DNA of 64,000 nt, taken from the NCBI GenBank assembly GCA_964599235.1, contig CAZRDX010000052.1, positions 186,001-250,000 of the forward strand, read 5' to 3'. Of this stretch, positions 8,314 through 17,637 are shown piece after piece. The first letter of the stretch is position 1. Every line of letters begins with the position of its first letter. Position numbers and translations under genes: made by a program. This DNA comes from DRPN01 sp964599235 (GTDB taxonomy: Bacteria > Bacteroidota > Bacteroidia > Bacteroidales > VadinHA17). The notes under the pieces were generated by a model. It made no database searches and was not told the DNA's origin. It worked only from the letters and a program-made list of their open reading frames with translations.

Positions 8314-9621
8314 ATGCTCCGGAAACTTCATGCACAAAGAAGAGAATTGTTGGGGGTATCGGTCAGCCTTTTGTTCCTTGTTGTTCCTAATCAGTCCCTT
8401 TTTGCGCAGGATACCCCCTTCACGCTGGGACAGTGTATCGACAGTGTGGTATCCCACAGTTATCTTTACCGTGCGGGGGAATACCGGACACGGGCTGCCG
8501 GCTATGAGGCGGATATCAGTCGCACCTACATGATGCCGGTGGTGAGCGGTGATGCCGGCATCGACGGTCATTTTCTTTCCCCTTACAATTTCTCACAGGC
8601 ATGGGCCATGGTCCACGGTGACTGGTCGCTGGGTGATTTCATCAGGAGGAGCGACCGTCTGGCCCGTCAGGAGGTGGTCACCGCTGAGATGATGAAGGAG
8701 CAGACACGTCTGGATGCCATCAGCCGGGCGGTTTCTCTTTACATGAGCATCCTGCAGCAGCGCAAGGAGATCCGGCTGCTTGACGACCGCATCGCCCTCC
8801 TTCGTGATCATCTGGTGGTAGCACGCTCACTGTGGAATGCCGGCGTACGCACCCGCATGGATATCCTGCAGACAGAATCGGAGATCAACCGGATGAACGT
8901 AGAGAAAACCCGGGTGGCCATGACGATACGCAACCTGATGCAGGAGCTGGCCGCCATTACGGGTCTGCCGGCGGAGGACTCCCTGACCCTCGTTCATATC
9001 GACGCACCCCGCCTCATTGACGAGATGACGGTGAGTGGTGCCAGCGACACGCTGGTCCGGCGAAACCCGCTCTATCAGGTCTATCTCTCCCGCATCGAGA
9101 CCCAACATCTGCAGAGCGAGCTGGTATCGGCTCTGCGCTGGCCGCACCTCACCGCAGGAGGAGGACGCTACCGCGACGGCGACCCTACCGGCGACGGAAA
9201 CTACTGGCTCCTGAGCGCCGGCCTTACCATCCCCATCTACCAGTGGGGAAGAATAAAACAGATGAAGAAAAAATCGGAAGCCCTCGCTTTTTCACTCAAC
9301 TCCGAGCTGGCCGACCTGTCGCGCGAACTCCAGATCCACCTGGCCAAAACGGTCAACCGCATGGAGGAACTGCGCAAGATGCTGGACATGCAAAACCAAC
9401 GCCTGGAGAATGCCAGGGAAGCCTGGACGCTGGCAAGCATCAACTATAAGGCAGGCCTGATCACCAACCTGGACTACCTGACCACACAACAACAGGTAAC
9501 CTCCACAGAGATTGCCATTGCTCAAACCCGCCTGCAATATGTCATGAACCTGATCGAATACTACCTCACCACCAACCAGGTGGAAAAGATCAGAAAAATG
9601 GGGACATACGTGAAGGAGTGA
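8314..9621 (+). CDS. TolC-family outer-membrane efflux protein
   Basis: The 435-residue protein, read from the ATG at 8314, has a signal peptide ending near FAQ, then two TolC-like halves of long amphipathic helices alternating with short beta segments. The motifs NAGVRTRMDILQTES and NYKAGLITNLDYLTTQQ are the repeated helix/turn signatures of outer membrane efflux proteins. It forms the trimeric channel of a tripartite exporter. The adaptor and RND pump genes follow on the same strand. The upstream in-frame start at 8269 would spoil the signal peptide. Confidence 0.9.
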   Translation: MLRKLHAQRRELLGVSVSLLFLVVPNQSLFAQDTPFTLGQCIDSVVSHSYLYRAGEYRTRAAGYEADISRTYMMPVVSGDAGIDGHFLSPYNFSQAWAMVHGDWSLGDFIRRSDRLARQEVVTAEMMKEQTRLDAISRAVSLYMSILQQRKEIRLLDDRIALLRDHLVVARSLWNAGVRTRMDILQTESEINRMNVEKTRVAMTIRNLMQELAAITGLPAEDSLTLVHIDAPRLIDEMTVSGASDTLVRRNPLYQVYLSRIETQHLQSELVSALRWPHLTAGGGRYRDGDPTGDGNYWLLSAGLTIPIYQWGRIKQMKKKSEALAFSLNSELADLSRELQIHLAKTVNRMEELRKMLDMQNQRLENAREAWTLASINYKAGLITNLDYLTTQQQVTSTEIAIAQTRLQYVMNLIEYYLTTNQVEKIRKMGTYVKE

Positions 9622-9639
9622 AAAGGAAAAACAGAAGAA

Positions 9640-9692
9640 AAAATGGAGCAGAGAGCGCAGAGCATATGGCATAGAGCTTAGGGCGCAGAGTC
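9640..9692. repeat. Low-complexity GCGCAGAG/GCATAGAG repeat
   Basis: The gap between the tolC-like and adaptor genes contains degenerate repeats of GAGCGCAGAGC and GGCATAGAGC type. It is non-coding on both strands and looks like short tandem-repeat debris rather than a functional element. Confidence 0.5.
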
Positions 9693-9741
9693 TGGGACTT
9701 CTGAACGTTTGGATTTTTAACATCTCGACTGCAACGATCTT

Positions 9742-10686
9742 ATGAAAAAGAACATCTGTTATTCGGTTTTTCTGCTCTTTCTGATCACCTCGTGTGACCG
9801 TCATCCTTCCGGGGACAAGACCGGACGGCCTGAGCCCGCGAAGGAGGGTCCGGCGATAGAGATCACGGCGTCTCCCGTCATCCGGAAGGATATGACCGAC
9901 ACCGTGCACATCTACGGAAAAGTCGTCTTGCGTCAGGAGGTGCGACTGGCCAGCCAGTTCGACGGCCGTTTGCAGGGTTTCTCCCTCCTTATGGGCGATC
10001 ATGTGCAGAAAGGAGAAAAGCTGGGCGTCATCATCCCCCCCATGCGGGAGGCCCTGTTGCAGGTGCTCGACCAGATCGACGCCGCACAACGGGAGCGTAT
10101 CTCGCAGGAGATCAAAGAGATCCCTATCCATAGCCCCATCGACGGTGTCGTCCTGGAAGTATACAAACATACCGGCGACGTGATCTCCCGCGGTGAAGCC
10201 ATCGTCCACATAGGCCGTCTTAACGTGCTGGATGTCTACGGCGATCTGCCGGTGGCTTATCTGGCCCGCGTGAGAGAACTGAGCCGCATACATACCACTT
10301 TCCTGGATTTTGAGCATCCTCCCCTCGATCTTCCGGTGGTACGGATAGGAGGCCAGGTGAATGTTGCCACACAGACGGTACCGGTGCGTCTGCGTCTGGA
10401 CAACCCCCGTCGTCTTTTCCGACCCGGCATGATGGTGATGCTCACTTTCCCCGCGGAAGAGCACCCCCGCACCCTGGTGGTTCCCCGCCGGGCCCTGCTG
10501 GAAGAGGAAGGGATATTCAGCGTCTTCGTAGTCCGGAAGAACAAGACGGTGGAGAAAAGAAAGATCGTCCCCGGAATAAGGCTTGACCGATATGTGGAGG
10601 TCCTGTCAGGCGTGAAAGAGGGAGAGATGGTGGCCACCGGCAGGACCTATTCCCTTATCGACGGCATGGAGGTGGAGGTAAAATGA
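9742..10686 (+). CDS. RND efflux periplasmic adaptor (MFP) lipoprotein
   Basis: The 314-residue protein has a lipoprotein signal peptide (MKKN..., lipobox ITSC with Cys near residue 18). It then has the membrane-fusion-protein order: barrel-sandwich hybrid halves flanking a short hairpin (conserved SPIDGVVLEVYKHTGDVIS near 135), a beta-barrel domain and a membrane-proximal domain. The helical hairpin is short. It bridges the RND pump and the TolC channel. Its stop overlaps the pump start by 4 bases (ATGA), indicating translational coupling. Confidence 0.92.
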   Translation: MKKNICYSVFLLFLITSCDRHPSGDKTGRPEPAKEGPAIEITASPVIRKDMTDTVHIYGKVVLRQEVRLASQFDGRLQGFSLLMGDHVQKGEKLGVIIPPMREALLQVLDQIDAAQRERISQEIKEIPIHSPIDGVVLEVYKHTGDVISRGEAIVHIGRLNVLDVYGDLPVAYLARVRELSRIHTTFLDFEHPPLDLPVVRIGGQVNVATQTVPVRLRLDNPRRLFRPGMMVMLTFPAEEHPRTLVVPRRALLEEEGIFSVFVVRKNKTVEKRKIVPGIRLDRYVEVLSGVKEGEMVATGRTYSLIDGMEVEVK

Positions 10687-13600
10687 AAGGGTTGTCACGG
10701 TTTGCGGTGGAGAACAGGAGAGCGTTGCTTTTTACGGCGCTGCTTCTCTCCGTCATCGGAGGTTATCTTATCCCCCGCATCCCGGAAGGGGTTTTCCCCG
10801 ATGCCACCTTCCCCCGCATCGCCGTGATGGTGGATTACGGTCTGGCTCCTCTCAAGGAGATGGAGATGGAGGTGACCAAGCCCATCGAGGAGGCGGTGAT
10901 GATGGTCGAAGGGGTACGGACGGTGCGTTCCTCCATCAGCCGCGGCTCGGCCGAGGTGAACATCGACTTTCAGTGGGACCAGGACATGTTCCGTGCCTAC
11001 CAGCTGGTGCAGGCGGCCGTCAGCGGCGTACAACATACCCTGCCGCCGGGAGTGCAGCTGGAGGTGCGGCGTTTTACCACCAGCACCTATCCCGTCGCAG
11101 GTTACAGCCTGGTCTCTGACAAACTGAACCTCGAACAGCTGCGCGATCTGGCGATCTATACCATCCGTCCCCAGCTGGCCAGCATCCCCGGCGTATACAA
11201 CATCGAAGTGATGGGAGGACACCAGCGGGAGTTCTGGGTCAACCTCGATCCCCGCAAACTGGCATCCCTTCACCTCGACTACCGCCGCGTGGAAGAGGCC
11301 CTGCGCCAGTCCAATACACTGAAATATGTAGGCCGTCTCCACGAAGCCCATAAACTCTATCTCAACATTGCCGACAACCGTTTTCAGAAGCTTGACGACA
11401 TCGGTGAGGTGGTGGTCGACCGGCGGGGGTCCACGCCGGTACGGCTGAAAGACATCGCCACCGTCGAACCGGCGGTCAAGGAGACCTTCATCGCCTGCGA
11501 GAGTGATCTGAAGCCGGCCGTCCTGGTTACGGTCATCAAGCAGCCGGGCACCAACGCCGTCTCCATCATGCAGGAGGTGGACCGTCGCTGGCGCGAGCTG
11601 GAGAGCGTATTGCCTGCCGGCGTGCAGGTGAGCAAGTGGTACGACATGAGCGAATTCATCAGGCGCTCCATAAGGAGCGTGCGTGATGCCATCCTTCTGG
11701 GGGCTCTCTTCACGATGCTGATCCTCCTGCTCTTCCTGCGCCGCATACGCATCACCCTGGTTACGGCCGCCATCATCCCCGTAGCTCTCTTCATCACTTT
11801 CATCTTCATTCGTCTCTCGGGCATGAACCTCAGCCTGATGAGCCTGGGCGGACTGGCCGCCGCCATAGGCATCCTCGTCGACAACGCCATCGTGGTGATC
11901 GAGAACATAGAACGTTACCTGGAGGAGGGTTATCCCCGCCGTGAGGCGGTGGTCAAGGCCACGGGTGAGATCATCCCCCCACTGCTGGGTGCCACTCTCA
12001 CCACGCTGGTGGTCTTCGTGCCGCTGGTCTTTCTCACCGGCGTGGGCGGCATCTTTTTCCGCGCTCTGGCTTCCACCCTCTCCATCGCGATCATCGTCTC
12101 CATGCTGCTGGCCGTCTTTGTCACTCCGGCGCTGGCTGCGGTCTTCATCTCACCCAAAAAGAAGAAACCCGGCAAGGTGATGCCCAAGGTGGTGGGGGTG
12201 CAGCAGAGGCTCCTGCGGGGAGTGATGCGGTGGCCGGGGATCACCCTGCTGCTGGTGCTCCTCTTCAGCAGCATCGCCTGGTGGTCGTACAGCAAGATCC
12301 CCAGCGGTTTCCTGCCCGAATGGGACGAGGGCACCATCGTGCACGACTTCCTCGCACCCCCCGGCTCCTCCATAGAGGGCACCCACAGCCTGGTGCGTCC
12401 CGTGGCCGAATACATCATGAAGATCCCCGAGGTGGAGACCTACTCCCTGCGTATGGGCCGCAGCCTCGCCCATCCCCGCACCCATGCCAACGAGGGGGAT
12501 TTTGTCATCTCCCTGAAGAAAGGCCACAAACGTTCCTCTTTTGAGATCATGGATGAAATCCGGAAGTTCGACGAGGCCCATGAGCCGCGTCTGGAGCCCG
12601 AGCTCTTCCAGGTGCTGCCCGACCGTCTCAATGACCTGAGCGGCGAGATCGCCCCCATCGTCATCAAGGTGTTCGGCGAGAAACAGGACATCATCCAGGA
12701 AACGGCAGCCCGTATTGCCGACTCGCTGGAGAATGTGGCCGGCGCCGTGGATGTGTACAAGGGTTTTGAGCGCAGCGAGCCGGAGCTCACCGTGCGTGTC
12801 AACGCCGAAGCGGCCAGCCGCTACGGTCTGCACGTGCAGGAGGTGAGCGACGCCATACACATGGCCCTGTGGGGCGATGAGGTGACCAGCATGATGGTGG
12901 GATTGAAAATGATCCCCGTGCGGGTGCGGTACCCCAAACAGGAGTTCAACCATGCCGAGAAGATCGCAAGGATGCCCCTCTACCTGCCTTCTATCGACAG
13001 GGTATTGCGCCTCGGCGAGATAGCCACCGTGGAAAAAGTACCCGGCAGAACGGATATCAACCACGAGAACCTCAGCCAGGTGGTCAACGTGAAAGCACAG
13101 ATATCGGGTCGCGACCTGGGCAGCATCATCCAGGATGTGAAAAAGATGCTGGCACATATTCCCCTGCCGCCGGGGGTCACCCTGGAGATCGGCGGCCAGT
13201 ACCGCAGCCAGCAACAGGCTTTCCGTGAACTGATCATGATCCTTGCCTTCGGTGTGCTGATGATCTTCGCCATCCTGCTCTTCGAGTTCCGTTCGTTCCG
13301 CACCGCAGGAGTGGTGCTGCTGGGTACGGTACTCTCTGTCAGCGGCGTCTTCCTGATGCTGTGGATAACCCATATCCCGCTCGATATCTCCGCCTTCATG
13401 GGAATGATCATGATCGTGGGGGTGGTGGTCAACAACGGCATCCTTCTGATCGACTACACCGAACGTTTCCTGAGGGAGACCCCCGACGTGGGTGAGGCCC
13501 TGCTGGCCGCCGGCAGGGTACGCATGAGGCCCATCCTGATGACCATGTTCTCCACCATCTTCGGCTTCCTGCCTCTGGCCCTCGCCATGGGTGAAGGCTC

Positions 13601-13757
13601 GGAGATGCTGCAACCCCTCGCCGTCTCCATGATCGGCGGCATGAGCCTCTCCATCTTCCTCTCACTCCTCGTGATCCCGGGAATGTATTACATCGTCAAC
13701 AGATCCAAACAACCCCGCTCCATACAACAGGGGGAGAGACAAATGGACGAACCATGA
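10683..13757 (+). CDS. RND-family proton-driven efflux pump
   Basis: The 1024-residue inner-membrane protein has the standard RND plan: TM1 near residues 10-30, a large periplasmic loop, TM2-6 (about 335-490), a second periplasmic loop and TM8-12 in the last 190 residues. The TM4 region reads GILVDNAIVVIENIER, with one acidic residue where AcrB has two. This differs from the classical AcrB Asp-Asp pair. Length and loops fit drug, lipid or metal exporters; the substrate cannot be read from the sequence. It forms an operon with the adaptor and the TolC-like channel. Confidence 0.93.
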   Translation: MKGLSRFAVENRRALLFTALLLSVIGGYLIPRIPEGVFPDATFPRIAVMVDYGLAPLKEMEMEVTKPIEEAVMMVEGVRTVRSSISRGSAEVNIDFQWDQDMFRAYQLVQAAVSGVQHTLPPGVQLEVRRFTTSTYPVAGYSLVSDKLNLEQLRDLAIYTIRPQLASIPGVYNIEVMGGHQREFWVNLDPRKLASLHLDYRRVEEALRQSNTLKYVGRLHEAHKLYLNIADNRFQKLDDIGEVVVDRRGSTPVRLKDIATVEPAVKETFIACESDLKPAVLVTVIKQPGTNAVSIMQEVDRRWRELESVLPAGVQVSKWYDMSEFIRRSIRSVRDAILLGALFTMLILLLFLRRIRITLVTAAIIPVALFITFIFIRLSGMNLSLMSLGGLAAAIGILVDNAIVVIENIERYLEEGYPRREAVVKATGEIIPPLLGATLTTLVVFVPLVFLTGVGGIFFRALASTLSIAIIVSMLLAVFVTPALAAVFISPKKKKPGKVMPKVVGVQQRLLRGVMRWPGITLLLVLLFSSIAWWSYSKIPSGFLPEWDEGTIVHDFLAPPGSSIEGTHSLVRPVAEYIMKIPEVETYSLRMGRSLAHPRTHANEGDFVISLKKGHKRSSFEIMDEIRKFDEAHEPRLEPELFQVLPDRLNDLSGEIAPIVIKVFGEKQDIIQETAARIADSLENVAGAVDVYKGFERSEPELTVRVNAEAASRYGLHVQEVSDAIHMALWGDEVTSMMVGLKMIPVRVRYPKQEFNHAEKIARMPLYLPSIDRVLRLGEIATVEKVPGRTDINHENLSQVVNVKAQISGRDLGSIIQDVKKMLAHIPLPPGVTLEIGGQYRSQQQAFRELIMILAFGVLMIFAILLFEFRSFRTAGVVLLGTVLSVSGVFLMLWITHIPLDISAFMGMIMIVGVVVNNGILLIDYTERFLRETPDVGEALLAAGRVRMRPILMTMFSTIFGFLPLALAMGEGSEMLQPLAVSMIGGMSLSIFLSLLVIPGMYYIVNRSKQPRSIQQGERQMDEP

Positions 13758-13763
13758 TTCTCG

Positions 13764-13979
13764 ATGAAAACCCGGACCTTTACCAAAAAAATCATACTTT
13801 TGATCATATCGCTTTCCCTGATCGCCTTTTTAGGGGATCGCTCTTCAAAACGGTCAGCCCTGTACAGGAAGGCTAATGTGGATGGCGAGAGTGGAAGGTG
13901 TTGGGTGTTGGGTGCTGGGTGCTGGGTGAGGAAGAAAGTTCATGGAGAACAGGAGATGAAAATAATCAATCAATCATAG
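13764..13979 (+). CDS. Doubtful short ORF, possible gene remnant
   Basis: A 71-codon frame starts with a plausible hydrophobic signal or membrane segment (about residues 8-24). The second half reads through a GGGTGCTGGGTGCTGGG simple repeat and has no protein character. It may be the remnant of a small exported protein or chance. It lies between the RND pump and the peptidase gene. Confidence 0.2.
   Translation: MKTRTFTKKIILLIISLSLIAFLGDRSSKRSALYRKANVDGESGRCWVLGAGCWVRKKVHGEQEMKIINQS
13897..13929. repeat. Short GGGTGCT/GGGTGTT tandem repeat
   Basis: Four to five copies of a 7-base unit, GGGTGTT or GGGTGCT, lie in the gap upstream of the peptidase gene. This is simple-sequence DNA with no evident function. 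Confidence 0.6.
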
Positions 13980-13983
13980 GATC

Positions 13984-16083
13984 ATGAGACATTTTATCAT
14001 TTTTTTCCTGATGGCCGGGATGGTGGCCTGTACTTCCTCGCCGGCCGGCAGGGAGACGGAAGGTGAGCAGCCGGATTTTTCCAACAGGCTCACGGAACAG
14101 GAGATCGCCGGGGGGAGGCTGACGCCGGAGATCATGTGGAAGTTCGGCCGCATCTCGGCGCCGGACGTCTCTCCCGACGGCAGGACCCTTCTCTTCAGCA
14201 TCACGCGGTATGATGCCCGCACCAACAAGAGCACAACCCATCTCTACACGCTCCCCGTGGAGGATGGTGAGATGAAGCAGGTGACCACCGCTGCGGGACA
14301 CCAGTTTCACGGCCGGTGGGTCCCCGGCACGGACAGGATCGCTTACCTCTCCGACGAGAGCGGCGAGACGCAGCTGTGGGAATGCGGGGCCGACGGTACG
14401 GACCCCCGTCAGATCACCCGTGTTGAGGGCGGCATCAACGCTTTCGGCTATGCCCCTACAGGCAAAAGACTCTGGTACACCCACGACGTCCAGATCGACA
14501 AGACGGTGAAAGATCTTTATCCCGACCTGCCCAAGGCCAACGTCCACATCGCCGACGACCTGATGTACCGTCACTGGGACCACTGGGAGGACGGTGCTTA
14601 CAGCCACATCTTCGTGGCCGGCTACGGGGACGGACGGCTGGACAAGGCTACGGACATCATGGAAGGGGAGCCTTACGATGCCCCTCTCTCCCCGTGGTTC
14701 GACGATGCGGAGATCAGCTGGAGCCCCGACGGCAACACCGTCGCCTACACCTGCAAGAAACTGAAAGGTCGTGACTATGCCCTCAGCACCAACTCGGACA
14801 TCTACCTCTACGATGTAACCACGGGCAAGACCACCAACATCACGGCCTCCAACCCCGGATACGACAAGTATCCCGTCTGGTCTCCCGACGGCACGAAGAT
14901 CGCCTACCGCAGCATGGCCACCCCCGGCTATGAGTCGGACAAAGACCGTCTGATGATCTACGACCTGGCCGGCGGCAAAGCGGTCGACATGACGAAAGAC
15001 TTTGACCAGAACGCCGGCAGCATGGTATGGAGCCCCGACGGGACCAGGATCTTCTTCATCAGCGGCTACCATGCCACCTACCAGTACTACGAACTGGATG
15101 TCGCCACCGGCAGCATCCGGCAGCTCACCACGGGCGATCATGATTTCACCAGCATCGCCTTGGCCGGCGACCGACTTGTCGGCAACATGATGACCATGTC
15201 GATGGCTCCGGAGATCTTCTCCACCGACCCTGCCACGGGTGAATACACCCAGATCTCGTTCGTCAACAAGAACATCTACGACAAGATCCGTATGGGGGCT
15301 GTGAAGAAGCGCTGGGTGGCCACCACCGACGGCAAGCAGGAGCTGGTATGGGTCATCTATCCCCCCGGTTTCGACTCCACGAAGGTCTACCCTGCCCTGC
15401 TCTACTGCCAGGGTGGTCCGCAGAGTGCCGTGAGCCAGTTCTGGAGCTACCGCTGGAACTTCCAGATCATGGCGGCTCATGATTATATCATCGTGGCTCC
15501 TAACCGTCGCGGGCTGCCCACCTTCGGGCAGGCATGGAATGCCGAGATCTCGGGCGATTACGGCGGCCAGAACATGAAGGACTACCTGAGTGCCATCGAC
15601 GCCCTGAAGAAAGAGCCTTACATCGACGAGAACAGGCTGGGGGCAGTGGGTGCCAGCTACGGCGGCTTCTCGGTCTTCTGGCTGGCAGGCCACCACGAAG
15701 GACGTTTCAAGGCTTTCATCGCCCACTGTGGCATCTTCGACTTCGAGGCGATGTACACCTCCACCGAGGAGACCTTCTTCGTCAACCATGACCTGGGCGG
15801 CCCCTACTGGGACAAAAACAACGCGGTGGCCCAGCGTTCCTATGCCACCTCACCCCACAAGGCCGTACAGAACTGGGACACGCCCATCCTCATCATCACC
15901 GGCGAGCGGGATTACCGCATCCCCTATACCCAGGCGCTGGAAGCCTTCGGAGCGGCACGTCTGCGCAATATCCCCGCACGCCTGCTGGTCTTCCCCGACG
16001 AGACCCACTTCGTCACCCAGCCCCAGAATGCTATCCTCTGGCAGCGCGAGTTCTTCGCCTGGCTCGACAAATGGCTGAAATAA
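13984..16083 (+). CDS. S9-family prolyl oligopeptidase-like lipoprotein
   Basis: The 699-residue protein has a lipoprotein signal (lipobox ending VACTSS, Cys near residue 17), an N-terminal beta-propeller with WSPDG-type blades (about 50-420) and a C-terminal alpha/beta-hydrolase. The catalytic triad is visible: Ser558 in GASYGGF, Asp643 in GERDYRIPY and His675 in DETHF. This fits acylaminoacyl-peptidase or dipeptidyl-peptidase-like enzymes of family S9 that trim oligopeptides, here anchored in the envelope. It is monocistronic by appearance. Confidence 0.9.
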   Translation: MRHFIIFFLMAGMVACTSSPAGRETEGEQPDFSNRLTEQEIAGGRLTPEIMWKFGRISAPDVSPDGRTLLFSITRYDARTNKSTTHLYTLPVEDGEMKQVTTAAGHQFHGRWVPGTDRIAYLSDESGETQLWECGADGTDPRQITRVEGGINAFGYAPTGKRLWYTHDVQIDKTVKDLYPDLPKANVHIADDLMYRHWDHWEDGAYSHIFVAGYGDGRLDKATDIMEGEPYDAPLSPWFDDAEISWSPDGNTVAYTCKKLKGRDYALSTNSDIYLYDVTTGKTTNITASNPGYDKYPVWSPDGTKIAYRSMATPGYESDKDRLMIYDLAGGKAVDMTKDFDQNAGSMVWSPDGTRIFFISGYHATYQYYELDVATGSIRQLTTGDHDFTSIALAGDRLVGNMMTMSMAPEIFSTDPATGEYTQISFVNKNIYDKIRMGAVKKRWVATTDGKQELVWVIYPPGFDSTKVYPALLYCQGGPQSAVSQFWSYRWNFQIMAAHDYIIVAPNRRGLPTFGQAWNAEISGDYGGQNMKDYLSAIDALKKEPYIDENRLGAVGASYGGFSVFWLAGHHEGRFKAFIAHCGIFDFEAMYTSTEETFFVNHDLGGPYWDKNNAVAQRSYATSPHKAVQNWDTPILIITGERDYRIPYTQALEAFGAARLRNIPARLLVFPDETHFVTQPQNAILWQREFFAWLDKWLK

Positions 16084-16111
16084 GGGGACTGCCTTAGGAC
16101 GTAAAATATGC

Positions 16112-16129
16112 ATCATCCCCCTGGATGAT
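16112..16129. terminator. Weak hairpin after the peptidase gene
   Basis: A 7-bp perfect stem, ATCATCC/GGATGAT with a 4-base loop, lies 30 bases after the peptidase stop. There is no T-run, so it may only protect the 3-prime end or be coincidental. Confidence 0.3.
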
Positions 16130-16250
16130 ATGTCGGGAGCTGGACAGTGCCTGTGCAAGGGGTCTGTGGATCCTTTTTCAGGGCTTCGGCAGGTTCTAGC
16201 TTTCCGGGCTCTCATCGTCCCAAAGAAAGGTAGGAGAGCATTCTCAAGAA

Positions 16251-17177
16251 CTACAGAAGATGAAGGATCCTTGCCACTTTCTCTTCTTCGGGAAGATGCC
16301 AGTCGATCCAGTGGATGGGGATGCCGCGGCGTTCCATGCCGCGGAACCAGGTCATCTGTCGTTTGGCGAAACGGTGGATGGCAGTCTCGAGGCGTGTCAC
16401 CATCGTTCCGTAGTCGAGGCGGCCTTGGAGGTAGAGGGAGATGTAACGGTATTCCAGGCCGTAGTACTGAAGGGTCTCATGGTCGATCCCCTGATGCAGT
16501 AGACGTTGCACCTCTTCGATCATCCCTTCCTCAAGACGTCGCCGCAGGCGAGCGGAGATATTGGCACGGCGGGTCTCCCGGTCGATCTTCAGGGCAAAGA
16601 CCCTGGCGTGTATTTCGGGAAATGCGGTCTCTTCTTCCGGGTGGGAAGCGTAGTAATGTTCGATCTCGAGGGCACGTATGGCTCGTGCGCGGGTATCGAT
16701 GTCGGTGGTATTGTGCAGCTGTTTGTAGGAGGCGAGCATCCGGACCAGCTCGTCCATGCTTTTATCGCGCAGGCTCTCACGGAAGGCCGGGTCCACCGGC
16801 ACACGGATGAGGCGATAGCCGCGCAGCACGGCCTCGATGTAGAGACCGGAGCCGCCCACCAGCAACGGCAGCCTGCCCCGCCGGCGGATCGCCTCATATG
16901 CCCGGAGAAAATCCTGCTGGAATTCGAAAACATTGTAACGATAACCCGGATCCCGGATGTCGATGAGATGACAGGACACCCGCTCCCCTTCCACCACCAG
17001 ATCGTCCAGATCCTTGCCGGTGCCGATGTCCATCCCGCGGTATACCTGGCGCGAATCGGCACTGATGATCTCGCCTCCCGTACGATGAGCTACCAGGGCC
17101 CCCAGACGGGTCTTGCCCGTGGCCGTCGGCCCGGTGATCACCACCAGGTCGGGACGCTCCTCTTGCTGACGGTCCAT
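16251..17177 (-). CDS. miaA: tRNA dimethylallyltransferase MiaA
   Basis: The 308-residue protein carries the P-loop GPTATGKT near residue 15, the motif ISADSRQVYRGMDIGTGK, and GGSGLYIEAVLRG, all hallmarks of MiaA. The enzyme transfers a dimethylallyl group to A37 of tRNAs reading UNN codons. The ATG at 17177 puts the P-loop at the usual distance from the N-terminus; an upstream in-frame start at 17207 is less likely. A LapA-like gene precedes it on the same strand. Confidence 0.96.
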   Translation of the reverse strand: MDRQQEERPDLVVITGPTATGKTRLGALVAHRTGGEIISADSRQVYRGMDIGTGKDLDDLVVEGERVSCHLIDIRDPGYRYNVFEFQQDFLRAYEAIRRRGRLPLLVGGSGLYIEAVLRGYRLIRVPVDPAFRESLRDKSMDELVRMLASYKQLHNTTDIDTRARAIRALEIEHYYASHPEEETAFPEIHARVFALKIDRETRRANISARLRRRLEEGMIEEVQRLLHQGIDHETLQYYGLEYRYISLYLQGRLDYGTMVTRLETAIHRFAKRQMTWFRGMERRGIPIHWIDWHLPEEEKVARILHLL

Positions 17178-17225
17178 GAATGAGACACCTTGTCCTGTGG
17201 CAGGCATCTTCCCCTGAAGGAACGA

Positions 17226-17528
17226 TCAGGCCGTTACTCCGCCTTCTTCTGCCTTGTCCCCTTTTTCACTCGCAGGATCAACCATGGGAGCATCGGGAAG
17301 CGTCTTGCGCGAAGGCTTGCGGCGGAAGATCAGCGACACGATCCACAGCAGGAAACCCACGAACATGCCCGCCAAGAAAGAGAAAAGAACGATCAATCCC
17401 GACTGGCTGTCGTATTCCCACTTCATGAAACGGATGGTCACCTGCTGGTTGTTCTGGGCGATGAAGACCGACAGCAGGATAAAAGCCACCGCGATCAGGA
17501 CGATATAAAAGATCTTCTTTGCACTCAT
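17226..17528 (-). CDS. LapA-like (DUF1049) membrane protein
   Basis: The 100-residue protein has two membrane spans (about 4-24 and 43-65) separated by a short loop with the conserved QNNQQVTIRFMKWEY segment. A charged cytoplasmic tail follows. This is the lipopolysaccharide assembly protein A/DUF1049 layout. In Escherichia coli, LapA is linked to LPS export and FtsH-dependent control of LpxC; whether this holds here is unknown. I use the ATG at 17528 rather than the upstream frame start at 17573. Confidence 0.75.
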   Translation of the reverse strand: MSAKKIFYIVLIAVAFILLSVFIAQNNQQVTIRFMKWEYDSQSGLIVLFSFLAGMFVGFLLWIVSLIFRRKPSRKTLPDAPMVDPASEKGDKAEEGGVTA

Positions 17529-17623
17529 AACGTTCTTTTTTTCAGCAAGCTCAAAGATACGAAAATTCCTCACCCTTTGTCAGCGAAAAAGGAAAGGACC
17601 TCACATTTTTGGCATAAAATCCC

Positions 17624-17631
17624 TATTTTTG
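17624..17631 (+). promoter_or_regulatory. Putative -7 promoter element of smpB
   Basis: TATTTTTG matches the Bacteroidota -7 consensus TAnnTTTG. It ends 6 bases before the smpB ATG, so transcription would begin at or almost at the start codon, giving a leaderless or near-leaderless mRNA. No TTTG element is seen at the usual distance upstream. Confidence 0.45.
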
Positions 17632-17637
17632 CAGGCT

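Noticed and set aside
12150..13613. Minus-strand frame of 487 codons opposite the RND pump
   Set aside because: Antisense shadow of a high-GC gene; composition rich in His and Gln with no domain.
13764..13979. A confident small exported protein after the RND pump
   Set aside because: The second half is simple repeat; kept only as a low-confidence remnant.
13966..15789. Minus-strand frame of 607 codons opposite the S9 peptidase
   Set aside because: Antisense of a gene with a full catalytic triad; Val/Gly/Arg-rich without protein-like structure.
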